From positions 186,001 to 250,000 of the forward strand of contig JAKCOZ010000257.1 in NCBI GenBank assembly GCA_022605955.1: a stretch of 64,000 bases of DNA, read 5' to 3'. This document shows positions 13,070 to 25,500 of this stretch, piece by piece (within the stretch, counting starts at the first letter, position 1; each line of letters starts with the position of its first letter). A program made the position numbers and the translations under genes. Under the pieces are notes generated by a model. It ran no database searches and was not told where the DNA came from. It saw nothing but the letters and a program-made list of their open reading frames with translations. This DNA is from Rallus limicola (lineage: Eukaryota; Chordata; Aves; Gruiformes; Rallidae).

Positions 13070-15841
13070 GCATGAAAGGCATAGCTTGTCTGAAACCTCC
13101 TAACAGGACACACAAGCAGACCCTGTCACTTTGGCTCTCAGCCTTTTCCTTTGCCTGGAAAGAGGGAACATGCCTGGAACCTCCTACGGTGCTTTTCTCG
13201 GCCCTAGCAGACTGCAGTTCAAAACATGCTAAACGTCCAGCAATAACTCCCAAAGTAAAGAAGCTAGGACTGAAAGGCATAGCTTGTCTGAAACCCCCTA
13301 ACAGGACACACAAGCAGACCCTGTCACTTGGGCTCTCAGCCTTTTCCTTTGCCTGGAAAGAGGGAACATGCCTGGAACCTCCTACGGTGCTTTTCTCGGC
13401 CCTAGCAGACTGCAGTTCAAAACATGCTAAACGTCCAGCAATAACTCCCAAAGTAAAGAAGCTAGGACTGAAAGGCATAGCTTGTCTGAAACCTCCTAAC
13501 AGGACACACAAGCAGACCCTGTCACTTTGGCTCTCAGCCTTTTCCTTTGCCTGGAAAGAGGGAACATGCCTGGAACCTCCTACGGTGCTTTTCTCGGCCC
13601 TAGCAGACTGCAGTTCAAAACATGCTAAACGTCCAGCAATAACTCCCAAAGTAAAGAAGCTAGGACTGAAAGGCATAGCTTGTCTGAAACCTCCTAACAG
13701 GACACACAAGCAGACCCTGTCACTTGGGCTCTCAGCCTTTTCCTTTGCCTGGAAAGAGGGAACATGCCTGGAACCTCCTACGGTGCTTTTCTCGGCCCTA
13801 GCAGACTGCAGTTCAAAACATGCTAAACGTCCAGCAATAACTCCCAAAGTAAAGAAGCTAGGACTGAAAGGCATAGCTTGTCTGAAACCTCCTAACAGGA
13901 CACACAAGCAGACCCTGTCACTTTGGCTCTCAGCCTTTTCCTTTGCCTGGAAAGAGGGAACATGCCTGGAACCTCCTACGGTGCTTTTCTCGGCCCTAGC
14001 AGACTGCAGTTCAAAACATGCTAAACGTCCAGCAATAACTCCCAAAGTAAAGAAGCTAGGACTGAAAGGCATAGCTTGTCTGAAACCTCCTAACAGGACA
14101 CACAAGCAGACCCTGTCACTTTGGCTCTCAGCCTTTTCCTTTGCCTGGAAAGAGGGAACATGCCTGGAACCTCCTACGGTGCTTTTCTCGGCCCTAGCAG
14201 ACTGCAGTTCAAAACATGCTAAACGTCCAGCAATAACTCCCAAAGTAAAGAAGCTAGGACTGAAAGGCATAGCTTGTCTGAAACCTCCTAACAGGACACA
14301 CAAGCAGACCCTGTCACTTTGGCTCTCAGCCTTTTCCTTTGCCTGGAAAGAGGGAACATGCCTGGAACCTCCTACGGTGCTTTTCTCGGCCCTAGCAGAC
14401 TGCAGTTCAAAACATGCTAAACGTCCAGCAATAACTCCCAAAGTAAAGAAGCTAGGCATGAAAGGCATAGCTTGTCTGAAACCTCCTAACAGGACACACA
14501 AGCAGACCCTGTCACTTTGGCTCTCAGCCTTTTCCTTTGCCTGGAAAGAGGGAACATGCCTGGAACCTCCTACGGTGCTTTTCTCGGCCCTAGCAGACTG
14601 CAGTTCAAAACATGCTAAACGTCCAGCAATAACTCCCAAAGTAAAGAAGCTAGGACTGAAAGGCATAGCTTGTCTGAAACCTCACAGGACACACAAGCAG
14701 ACCCTGTCACTTGGGCTCTCAGCCTTTTCCTTTGCCTGGAAACAGGGAACATGCCTGGAACCTCCTACGGTGCTTTTCTCGGCCCTAGCAGACTGCAGTT
14801 CAAAACATGCTAAACGTCCAGCAATAACTCCCAAAGTACAGAAGCTAGGACTGAAAGGCATAGCTTGTCTGAAACCTCCTAACAGGACACACAAGCAGAC
14901 CCTGTCACTTTGGCTCTCAGCCTTTTCCTTTGCCTGGAAAAGAGGGAACATGCCTGGAACCTCCTACGGTGCTTTTCTCGGCCCTAGCAGACTGCAGTTC
15001 AAAACATGCTAAACGTCCAGCAATAACTCCCAAAGTAAAGAAGCTAGGACTGAAAGGCATAGCTTGTCTGAAACCTCCTAACAGGACACACAAGCAGACC
15101 CTGTCACTTTGGCTCTCAGCCTTTTCCTTTGCCTGAAAGAGGGAACATGCCTGGAACCTCCTACGGTGCTTTTCTCGGCCCTAGCAGACTGCAGTTCAAA
15201 ACATGCTAAACGTCCAGCAATAACTCCCAAAGTAAAGAAGCTAGGACTGAAAGGCATAGCTTGTCTGAAACCTCCTAACAGGACACACAAGCAGACCCTG
15301 TCACTTTGGCTCTCAGCCTTTTCCTTTGCCTGGAAAGAGGGAACATGCCTGGAACCTCCTACGGTGCTTTTCTCGGCCGCCTAGCAGACTGCAGTTCAAA
15401 AACATGCTAAACGTCCAGCAATAACTCCCAAAGTAAAGAAGCTAGGACTGAAAGGCATAGCTTGTCTGAAACCTCCTAACAGGACACACAAGCAGACCCT
15501 GTCACTTTGGCTCTCAGCCTTTTCCTTTGCCTGGAAAGAGGGAACATGCCTGGAACCTCCTACGGTGCTTTTCTCGGCCCTAGCAGACTGCAGTTCAAAA
15601 CATGCTAAACGTCCAGCAATAACTCCCAAAGTAAAGAAGCTAGGCTGAAAGGCATAGCTTGTCTGAAACCTCCTAACAGGGACACACAAGCAGACCCTGT
15701 CACTTTGGCTCTCAGCCTTTTCCTTTGCCTGGAAAGAGGGAACATGCCTGCAACCTCCTACGGTGCTTTTCTCGGCCCTAGCAGACTGCAGTTAAAAACA
15801 TGCTAAACGTCCAGCAATAACTCCCAAAGTAAAGAAGCTAG
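13070..15841. repeat. 14-monomer block bounded by GTTAAAAAC monomers
   Basis: Both ends are marked by the same junction: a monomer with A151 (GTTAAAAAC, at 13,019 and 15,791), then a CA monomer, then a C29/G63 monomer. The spacing is 2,772 bp, exactly 14 x 198. The next block (from 15,842) begins with the same order, CA, C29/G63, T63, G63, but appears to carry one extra T63-G63 pair before the following run of T63 monomers, so it is not a perfect 14-mer repeat. The same arrangement recurs at 24,748-27,519. Confidence 0.7.
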
Positions 15842-18800
15842 GCATGAAAGGCATAGCTTGTCTGAAACCTCCTAACAGGACACACAAGCAGACCCTGTCA
15901 CTTTGGCTCTCAGCCTTTTCCTTTGCCTGGAAAGAGGGAACATGCCTGGAACCTCCTACGGTGCTTTTCTCGGCCCTAGCAGACTGCAGTTCAAAACATG
16001 CTAAACGTCCAGCAATAACTCCCAAAGTAAAGAAGCTAGGACTGAAAGGCATAGCTTGTCTGAAACCCCCTAACAGGACACACAAGCAGACCCTGTCACT
16101 TGGGCTCTCAGCCTTTTCCTTTGCCTGGAAAGAGGGAACATGCCTGGAACCTCCTACGGTGCTTTTCTCGGCCCTAGCAGACTGCAGTTCAAAACATGCT
16201 AAACGTCCAGCAATAACTCCCAAAGTAAAGAAGCTAGGACTGAAAGGCATAGCTTGTCTGAAACCTCCTAACAGGACACACAAGCAGACCCTGTCACTTT
16301 GGGCTCTCAGCCTTTTCCTTTGCCTGGAAAGAGGGAACATGCCTGGAACCTCCTACGGTGCTTTTCTCGGCCCTAGCAGACTGCAGTTCAAAACATGCTA
16401 AACGTCCAGCAATAACTCCCAAAGTAAAGAAGCTAGGACTGAAAGGCATAGCTTGTCTGAAACCTCCTAACAGGACACACAAGCAGACCCTGTCACTTGG
16501 GCTCTCAGCCTTTTCCTTTGCCTGGAAAGAGGGAACATGCCTGGAACCTCCTACGGTGCTTTTCTCGGCCCTAGCAGACTGCAGTTCAAAACATGCTAAA
16601 CGTCCAGCAATAACTCCCAAAGTAAAGAAGCTAGGACTGAAAGCATAGCTTGTCTGAAACCTCCTAACAGGACACACAAGCAGACCCTGTCACTTTGGCT
16701 CTCAGCCTTTTCCTTTGCCTGGAAAGAGGGAACATGCCTGGAACCTCCTACGGTGCTTTTCTCGGCCCTAGCAGACTGCAGTTCAAAACATGCTAAACGT
16801 CCAGCAATAACTCCCAAAGTAAAGAAGCTAGGACTGAAAGGCATAGCTTGTCTGAAACCTCCTAACAGGACACACAAGCAGACCCTGTCACTTGGGCTCT
16901 CAGCCTTTTCCTTTGCCTGGAAAGAGGGAACATGCCTGGAACCTCCTACGGTGCTTTTCTCGGCCCTAGCAGACTGCAGTTCAAAACATGCTAAACGTCC
17001 AGCAATAACTCCCAAAGTAAAGAAGCTAGGACTGAAAGGCATAGCTTGTCTGAAACCTCCTAACAGGACACACAAGCAGACCCTGTCACTTGGCTCTCAG
17101 CCTTTTCCTTTGCCTGGAAAGAGGGAACATGCTGGAACCTCCTACGGTGCTTTTCTCGGCCCTAGCAGACTGCAGTTCAAAACATGCTAAACGTCCAGCA
17201 ATAACTCCCAAAGTAAAGAAGCTAGGACTGAAAGGCATAGCTTGTCTGAAACCTCCTAACAGGACACACAAGCAGACCCTGTCACTTTGGCTCTCAGCCT
17301 TTTTCCTTTGCCTGGAAAGAGGGAACATGCCTGGAACCTCCTACGGTGCTTTTCTCGGCCCTAGCAGACTGCAGTTCAAAACATGCTAAACGTCCAGCAA
17401 TAACTCCCAAAGTAAAGAAGCTAGGACTGAAAGGCATAGCTTGTCTGAAACCTCCTAACAGGACACACAAGCAGACCCTGTCACTTTGGCTCTCAGCCTT
17501 TTCCTTTGCCTGGAAAGAGGGAACATGCCCTGGAACCTCCTACGGTGCTTTTCTCGGCCCTAGCAGACTGCAGTTCAAAACATGCTAAACGTCCAGCAAT
17601 AACTCCCAAAGTAAAGAAGCTAGGCATGAAAGGCATAGCTTGTCTGAAACCTCCTAACAGGACACACAAGCAGACCCTGTCACTTTGGCTCTCAGCCTTT
17701 TCCTTTGCCTGGAAAGAGGGAACATGCCTGGAACCTCCTACGGTGCTTTTCTCGCCCTAGCAGACTGCAGTTCAAAACATGCTAAACGTCCAGCAAAAAC
17801 TCCAAAGTAAAGAAGCTAGGACTGAAAGGCATAGCTTGTCTGAAACCTCCTAACAGGACACACAAGCAGACCCTGTCACTTTGGCTCTCAGCCTTTTCCT
17901 TTGCCTGGAAAGAGGGAACATGCCTGGAACCTCCTACGGTGCTTTTCTCGGCCCTAGCAGACTGCAGTTCAAAACATGCTAAACGTCCAGCAATAACTCC
18001 CAAAGTAAAGAAGCTAGGCATGAAAGGCATAGCTTGTCTGAAACCTCCTAACAGGACACACAAGCAGACCCTGTCACTTTGGCTCTCAGCCTTTTCCTTT
18101 GCCTGGAAAGAGGGAACATGCCTGGAACCTCCTACGGTGCTTTTCTCGGCCCTAGCAGACTGCAGTTCAAAACATGCTAAACGTCCAGCAATAACTCCCA
18201 AAGTAAAGAAGCTAGGACTGAAAGGCATAGCTTGTCTGAAACCCCCTAACAGGACACACAAGCAGACCCTGTCACTTGGGCTCTCAGCCTTTTCCTTTGC
18301 CTGGAAAGAGGGAACATGCCTGGAACCTCCTACGGTGCTTTTCTCGGCCCTAGCAGACTGCAGTTCAAAACATGCTAAACGTCCAGCAATAACTCCCAAA
18401 GTAAAGAAGCTAGGACTGAAAGGCATAGCTTGTCTGAAACCTCCTAACAGGACACACAAGCAGACCCTGTCACTTGGCTCTCAGCCTTTTCCTTTGCCTG
18501 GAAAGAGGGAACATGCCTGGAACCTCCTACGGTGCTTTTCTCGGCCCTAGCAGACTGCAGTTCAAAACATGCTAAACGTCCAGCAATAACTCCCAAAGTA
18601 AAGAAGCTAGGACTGAAAGGCATAGCTTGTCTGAAACCTCCTAACAGGACACACAAGCAGACCCTGTCACTTGGGCTCTCAGCCTTTTCCTTTGCCTGGA
18701 AAGAGGGAACATGCCTGGAACCTCCTACGGTGCTTTTCTCGGCCCTAGCAGACTGCAGTTCAAAACATGCTAAACGTCCAGCAATAACTCCCAAAGTAAA

Positions 18801-18850
18801 GAAGCTAGGCATGAAAGGCATAGCTTGTCTGAAACCTCCTAACAGGGACA
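14682..18850. repeat. Indel-rich satellite segment, probable low-accuracy assembly patch
   Basis: About 17 small indels lie here and almost none in the preceding 14.6 kb. Examples are a 3-base loss near 14,682, GGAAAAGAG near 14,938, a lost G near 15,135, CGGCCGCCTAG near 15,376, GGCTGAAAG near 15,644, AGGGACAC near 15,678, TTTGGGCTC near 16,299, GAAAGCATAG near 16,642, CACTTGGCTC near 17,090, ACATGCTGG near 17,131, GCCTTTTTCC near 17,301, ATGCCCTGG near 17,528, CTCGCCC near 17,753 and AACTCCAAAG near 17,800. Most are homopolymer length changes. The duplicate at 26.4-30.5 kb has none of them. Confidence 0.75.
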
Positions 18851-19007
18851 CACAAGCAGACCCTGTCACTTTGGCTCTCAGCCTTTTCCTTTGCCTGGAA
18901 AGAGGGAACATGCCTGGAACCTCCTACGGTGCTTTTCTCGGCCCTAGCAGACTGCAGTTCAAAACATGCTAAACGTCCAGCAATAACTCCCAAAGTAAAG
19001 AAGCTAG

Positions 19008-22000
19008 GACTGAAAGGCATAGCTTGTCTGAAACCTCCTAACAGGACACACAAGCAGACCCTGTCACTTTGGCTCTCAGCCTTTTCCTTTGCCTGGAAAG
19101 AGGGAACATGCCTGCAACCTCCTACGGTGCTTTTCTCGGCCCTAGCAGACTGCAGTTCAAAACATGCTAAACGTCCAGCAATAACTCCCAAAGTAAAGAA
19201 GCTAGGACTGAAAGGCATAGCTTGTCTGAAACCTCCTAACAGGACACACAAGCAGACCCTGTCACTTTGGCTCTCAGCCTTTTCCTTTGCCTGGAAAGAG
19301 GGAACATGCCTGGAACCTCCTACGGTGCTTTTCTCGGCCCTAGCAGACTGCAGTTCAAAACATGCTAAACGTCCAGCAATAACTCCCAAAGTAAAGAAGC
19401 TAGGACTGAAAGGCATAGCTTGTCTGAAACCTCCTAACAGGACACACAAGCAGACCCTGTCGCTTTGGCTCTCAGCCTTTTCCTTTGCCTGGAAAGAGGG
19501 AACATGCCTGGAACCTCCTACGGTGCTTTTCTCGGCCCTAGCAGACTGCAGTTCAAAACATGCTAAACGTCCAGCAATAACTCCCAAAGTAAAGAAGCTA
19601 GGACTGAAAGGCATAGCTTGTCTGAAACCTCCTAACAGGACACACAAGCAGACCCTGTCACTTTGGCTCTCAGCCTTTTCCTTTGCCTGGAAAGAGGGAA
19701 CATGCCTGGAACCTCCTACGGTGCTTTTCTCGGCCCTAGCAGACTGCAGTTCAAAACATGCTAAACGTCCAGCAATAACTCCCAAAGTAAAGAAGCTAGG
19801 ACTGAAAGGCATAGCTTGTCTGAAACCTCCTAACAGGACACACAAGCAGACCCTGTCACTTTGGCTCTCAGCCTTTTCCTTTGCCTGGAAAGAGGGAACA
19901 TGCCTGGAACCTCCTACGGTGCTTTTCTCGGCCCTAGCAGACTGCAGTTCAAAACATGCTAAACGTCCAGCAATAACTCCCAAAGTAAAGAAGCTAGGCA
20001 TGAAAGGCATAGCTTGTCTGAAACCTCCTAACAGGACACACAAGCAGACCCTGTCACTTTGGCTCTCAGCCTTTTCCTTTGCCTGGAAAGAGGGAACATG
20101 CCTGGAACCTCCTACGGTGCTTTTCTCGGCCCTAGCAGACTGCAGTTCAAAACATGCTAAACGTCCAGCAATAACTCCCAAAGTAAAGAAGCTAGGCCTG
20201 AAAGGCATAGCTTGTCTGAAACCTCCTAACAGGACACACAAGCAGACCCTGTCACTTTGGCTCTCAGCCTTTTCCTTTGCCTGGAAAGAGGGAACATGCC
20301 TGGAACCTCCTACGGTGCTTTTCTCGGCCCTAGCAGACTGCAGTTCAAAACATGCTAAACGTCCAGCAATAACTCCCAAAGTAAAGAAGCTAGGACTGAA
20401 AGGCATAGCTTGTCTGAAACCTCCTAACAGGACACACAAGCAGACCCTGTCACTTTGGCTCTCAGCCTTTTCCTTTGCCTGGAAAGAGGGAACATGCCTG
20501 GAACCTCCTACGGTGCTTTTCTCGGCCCTAGCAGACTGCAGTTCAAAACATGCTAAACGTCCAGCAATAACTCCCAAAGTAAAGAAGCTAGGACTGAAAG
20601 GCATAGCTTGTCTGAAACCTCCTAACAGGACACACAAGCAGACCCTGTCACTTTGGCTCTCAGCCTTTTCCTTTGCCTGGAAAGAGGGAACATGCCTGGA
20701 ACCTCCTACGGTGCTTTTCTCGGCCCTAGCAGACTGCAGTTCAAAACATGCTAAACGTCCAGCAATAACTCCCAAAGTAAAGAAGCTAGGACTGAAAGGC
20801 ATAGCTTGTCTGAAACCTCCTAACAGGACACACAGCAGACCCTGTCACTTTGGCTCTCAGCCTTTTCCTTTGCCTGGAAAGAGGGAACATGCCTGGAACC
20901 TCCTACGGTGCTTTTCTCGGCCCTAGCAGACTGCAGTTCAAAACATGCTAAACGTCCAGCAATAACTCCCAAAGTAAAGAAGCTAGGACTGAAAGGCATA
21001 GCTTGTCTGAAACCTCCTAACAGGACACACAAGCAGACCCTGTCACTTTGGCTCTCAGCCTTTTCCTTTGCCTGGAAAGAGGGAACATGCCTGCAACCTC
21101 CTACGGTGCTTTTCTCGGCCCTAGCAGACTGCAGTTCAAAACATGCTAAACGTCCAGCAATAACTCCCAAAGTAAAGAAGCTAGGACTGAAAGGCATAGC
21201 TTGTCTGAAACCTCCTAACAGGACACACAAGCAGACCCTGTCACTTTGGCTCTCAGCCTTTTCCTTTGCCTGGAAAGAGGGAACATGCCTGGAACCTCCT
21301 ACGGTGCTTTTCTCGGCCCTAGCAGACTGCAGTTCAAAACATGCTAAACGTCCAGCAATAACTCCCAAAGTAAAGAAGCTAGGACTGAAAGGCATAGCTT
21401 GTCTGAAACCTCCTAACAGGACACACAAGCAGACCCTGTCGCTTTGGCTCTCAGCCTTTTCCTTTGCCTGGAAAGAGGGAACATGCCTGGAACCTCCTAC
21501 GGTGCTTTTCTCGGCCCTAGCAGACTGCAGTTCAAAACATGCTAAACGTCCAGCAATAACTCCCAAAGTAAAGAAGCTAGGACTGAAAGGCATAGCTTGT
21601 CTGAAACCTCCTAACAGGACACACAAGCAGACCCTGTCACTTTGGCTCTCAGCCTTTTCCTTTGCCTGGAAAGAGGGAACATGCCTGGAACCTCCTACGG
21701 TGCTTTTCTCGGCCCTAGCAGACTGCAGTTCAAAACATGCTAAACGTCCAGCAATAACTCCCAAAGTAAAGAAGCTAGGACTGAAAGGCATAGCTTGTCT
21801 GAAACCTCCTAACAGGACACACAAGCAGACCCTGTCACTTTGGCTCTCAGCCTTTTCCTTTGCCTGGAAAGAGGGAACATGCCTGGAACCTCCTACGGTG
21901 CTTTTCTCGGCCCTAGCAGACTGCAGTTCAAAACATGCTAAACGTCCAGCAATAACTCCCAAAGTAAAGAAGCTAGGCATGAAAGGCATAGCTTGTCTGA

Positions 22001-22570
22001 AACCTCCTAACAGGACACACAAGCAGACCCTGTCACTTTGGCTCTCAGCCTTTTCCTTTGCCTGGAAAGAGGGAACATGCCTGGAACCTCCTACGGTGCT
22101 TTTCTCGGCCCTAGCAGACTGCAGTTCAAAACATGCTAAACGTCCAGCAATAACTCCCAAAGTAAAGAAGCTAGGCCTGAAAGGCATAGCTTGTCTGAAA
22201 CCTCCTAACAGGACACACAAGCAGACCCTGTCACTTTGGCTCTCAGCCTTTTCCTTTGCCTGGAAAGAGGGAACATGCCTGGAACCTCCTACGGTGCTTT
22301 TCTCGGCCCTAGCAGACTGCAGTTCAAAACATGCTAAACGTCCAGCAATAACTCCCAAAGTAAAGAAGCTAGGACTGAAAGGCATAGCTTGTCTGAAACC
22401 TCCTAACAGGACACACAAGCAGACCCTGTCACTTGGGCTCTCAGCCTTTTCCTTTGCCTGGAAAGAGGGAACATGCCTGGAACCTCCTACGGTGCTTTTC
22501 TCGGCCCTAGCAGACTGCAGTTCAAAACATGCTAAACGTCCAGCAATAACTCCCAAAGTAAAGAAGCTAG
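19008..22570. repeat. 10-mer higher-order repeat pair within copy 1 of the 11.68-kb block
   Basis: Units start at 19,008 and 20,987. Both read in order: C108 monomer, AC, a monomer with CTGTCGCTTT, AC, AC, CA, CC, then AC monomers. The offset is 1,979, explained by one lost base in CACACAGCAG near 20,833. The second unit is cut short at the 11.68-kb junction, where GAAACTCC and GTTATAAAAC appear. Marker content differs from the 10-mer at 1-3960, so this is a separate 10-mer family or phase. Confidence 0.85.
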
Positions 22571-25500
22571 GACTGAAAGGCATAGCTTGTCTGAAACCTC
22601 CTAACAGGACACACAAGCAGACCCTGTCACTTTGGCTCTCAGCCTTTTCCTTTGCCTGGAAAGAGGGAACATGCCTGGAAACTCCTACGGTGCTTTTCTC
22701 GGCCCTAGCAGACTGCAGTTATAAAACATGCTAAACGTCCAGCAATAACTCCAAAGTAAAGAAGCTAGGCCTGAAAGGCATAGCTTGTCTGAAACCTCCT
22801 AACAGGACACACAAGCAGACCCTGTCACTTTGGCTCTCAGCCTTTTCCTTTGCCTGGAAAGAGGGAACATGCCTGGAACCTCCTACGGTGCTTTTCTCGG
22901 CCCTAGCAGACTGCAGTTCAAAACATGCTAAACGTCCAGCAATAACTCCCAAAGTAAAGAAGCTAGGACTGAAAGGCATAGCTTGTCTGAAACCTCCTAA
23001 CAGGACACACAAGCAGACCCTGTCACTTTGGCTCTCAGCCTTTTCCTTTGCCTGGAAAGAGGGAACATGCCTGGAAGCTCCTACGGTGCTTTTCTCGGCC
23101 CTAGCAGACTGCAGTTCAAAACATGCTAAACGTCCAGCAATAACTCCCAAAGTAAAGAAGCTAGGACTGAAAGGCATAGCTTGTCTGAAACCTCCTAACA
23201 GGACACACAAGCAGACCCTGTCACTTGGCTCTCAGCCTTTTCCTTTGCCTGGAAAGAGGGAACATGCCTGGAACCTCCTACGGTGCTTTTCTCGGCCCTA
23301 GCAGACTGCAGTTCAAAACATGCTAAACGTCCAGCAATAACTCCCAAAGTAAAGAAGCTAGGACTGAAAGGCATAGCTTGTCTGAAACCTCCTAACAGGA
23401 CACACAAGCAGACCCTGTCACTTTGGCTCTCAGCCTTTTCCTTTGCCTGGAAAGAGGGAACATGCCTGGAACCTCCTACGGTGCTTTTCTCGGCCCTAGC
23501 AGACTGCAGTTCAAAACATGCTAAACGTCCAGCAATAACTCCCAAAGTAAAGAAGCTAGGCCTGAAAGGCATAGCTTGTCTGAAACCTCCTAACAGGACA
23601 CACAAGCAGACCCTGTCACTTTGGCTCTCAGCCTTTTCCTTTGCCTGGAAAGAGGGAACATGCCTGGAAGCTCCTACGGTGCTTTTCTCGGCCCTAGCAG
23701 ACTGCAGTTCAAAACATGCTAAACGTCCAGCAATAACTCCCAAAGTAAAGAAGCTAGGACTGAAAGGCATAGCTTGTCTGAAACCTCCTAACAGGACACA
23801 CAAGCAGACCCTGTCACTTTGGCTTTCAGCCTTTTCCTTTGCCTGGAAAGAGGGAACATGCCTGGAACCTCCTACGGTGCTTTTCTCGGCCCTAGCAGAC
23901 TGCAGTTCAAAACATGCTAAACGTCCAGCAATAACTCCCAAAGTAAAGAAGCTAGGACTGAAAGGCATAGCTTGTCTGAAACCTCCTAACAGGACACACA
24001 AGCAGACCCTGTCACTTTGGCTCTCAGCCTTTTCCTTTGCCTGGAAAGAGGGAACATGCCTGGAACCTCCTACGGTGCTTTTCTCGGCCCTAGCAGACTG
24101 CAGTTGAAAACATGCTAAACGTCCAGCAATAACTCCCAAAGTAAAGAAGCTAGGACTGAAAGGCATAGCTTGTCTGAAACCTCCTAACAGGACACACAAG
24201 CAGACCCTGTCACTTTGGCTCTCAGCCTTTTCCTTTGCCTGGAAAGAGGGAACATGCCTGGAACCTCCTACGGTGCTTTTCTCGGCCCTAGCAGACTGCA
24301 GTTCAAAACATGCTAAACGTCCAGCAATAACTCCCAAAGTAAAGAAGCTAGGACTGAAAGGCATAGCTTGTCTGAAACCTCCTAACAGGACACACAAGCA
24401 GACCCTGTCACTTTGGCTCTCAGCCTTTTCCTTTGCCTGGAAAGAGGGAACATGCCTGGAACCTCCTACGGTGCTTTTCTCGGCCCTAGCAGACTGCAGT
24501 TCAAAACATGCTAAACGTCCAGCAATAACTCCCAAAGTAAAGAAGCTAGGCCTGAAAGGCATAGCTTGTCTGAAACCTCCTAACAGGACACACAAGCAGA
24601 CCCTGTCACTTTGGCTCTCAGCCTTTTCCTTTGCCTGGAAAGAGGGAACATGCCTGGAACCTCCTACGGTGCTTTTCTCGGCCCTAGCAGACTGCAGTTA
24701 AAAACATGCTAAACGTCCAGCAATAACTCCCAAAGTAAAGAAGCTAGGCATGAAAGGCATAGCTTGTCTGAAACCTCCTAACAGGACACACAAGCAGACC
24801 CTGTCACTTTGGCTCTCAGCCTTTTCCTTTGCCTGGAAAGAGGGAACATGCCTGGAACCTCCTACGGTGCTTTTCTCGGCCCTAGCAGACTGCAGTTCAA
24901 AACATGCTAAACGTCCAGCAATAACTCCCAAAGTAAAGAAGCTAGGACTGAAAGGCATAGCTTGTCTGAAACCCCCTAACAGGACACACAAGCAGACCCT
25001 GTCACTTGGGCTCTCAGCCTTTTCCTTTGCCTGGAAAGAGGGAACATGCCTGGAACCTCCTACGGTGCTTTTCTCGGCCCTAGCAGACTGCAGTTCAAAA
25101 CATGCTAAACGTCCAGCAATAACTCCCAAAGTAAAGAAGCTAGGACTGAAAGGCATAGCTTGTCTGAAACCTCCTAACAGGACACACAAGCAGACCCTGT
25201 CACTTTGGCTCTCAGCCTTTTCCTTTGCCTGGAAAGAGGGAACATGCCTGGAACCTCCTACGGTGCTTTTCTCGGCCCTAGCAGACTGCAGTTCAAAACA
25301 TGCTAAACGTCCAGCAATAACTCCCAAAGTAAAGAAGCTAGGACTGAAAGGCATAGCTTGTCTGAAACCTCCTAACAGGACACACAAGCAGACCCTGTCA
25401 CTTGGGCTCTCAGCCTTTTCCTTTGCCTGGAAAGAGGGAACATGCCTGGAACCTCCTACGGTGCTTTTCTCGGCCCTAGCAGACTGCAGTTCAAAACATG

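Larger units (their letters stand above)
10891..22570. repeat. 11.68-kb tandem duplication (59 monomers), copy 1
   Basis: Rare markers here recur 11,678-11,681 bp downstream: GTTATAAAAC at 11,039 and 22,719, GGCTTTCAG at 12,143 and 23,821, GTTGAAAAC at 12,425 and 24,103, GTTAAAAAC at 13,019 and 24,697, AAACAGGG near 14,740 and 26,421, C108 near 19,113 and 30,793, and CTGTCGCTTT near 19,457 and 31,137. Spacing wobbles by 1-3 bases because of indels. The interior 14.68-18.85 kb is indel-rich while its counterpart is clean. Flanking monomers on the left (T63 near 10,753) do not match the equivalent position in copy 2 (G63 near 22,434), which places the left breakpoint between about 10.76 and 11.00 kb. 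Confidence 0.88.

Noticed and set aside
15376..15390. Two-base insertion CGGCCGCCTAG as a NotI-like or regulatory change
   Set aside because: It sits among many private indels in a segment that is clean in its duplicate, so a sequence error is the simpler reading.
13070..18613. Perfect 14-mer higher-order repeat
   Set aside because: Boundaries are exactly 2,772 bp apart, but monomer order inside the second block departs after five units (an apparent extra dimer, then different types), so I describe it as a shared block start instead.
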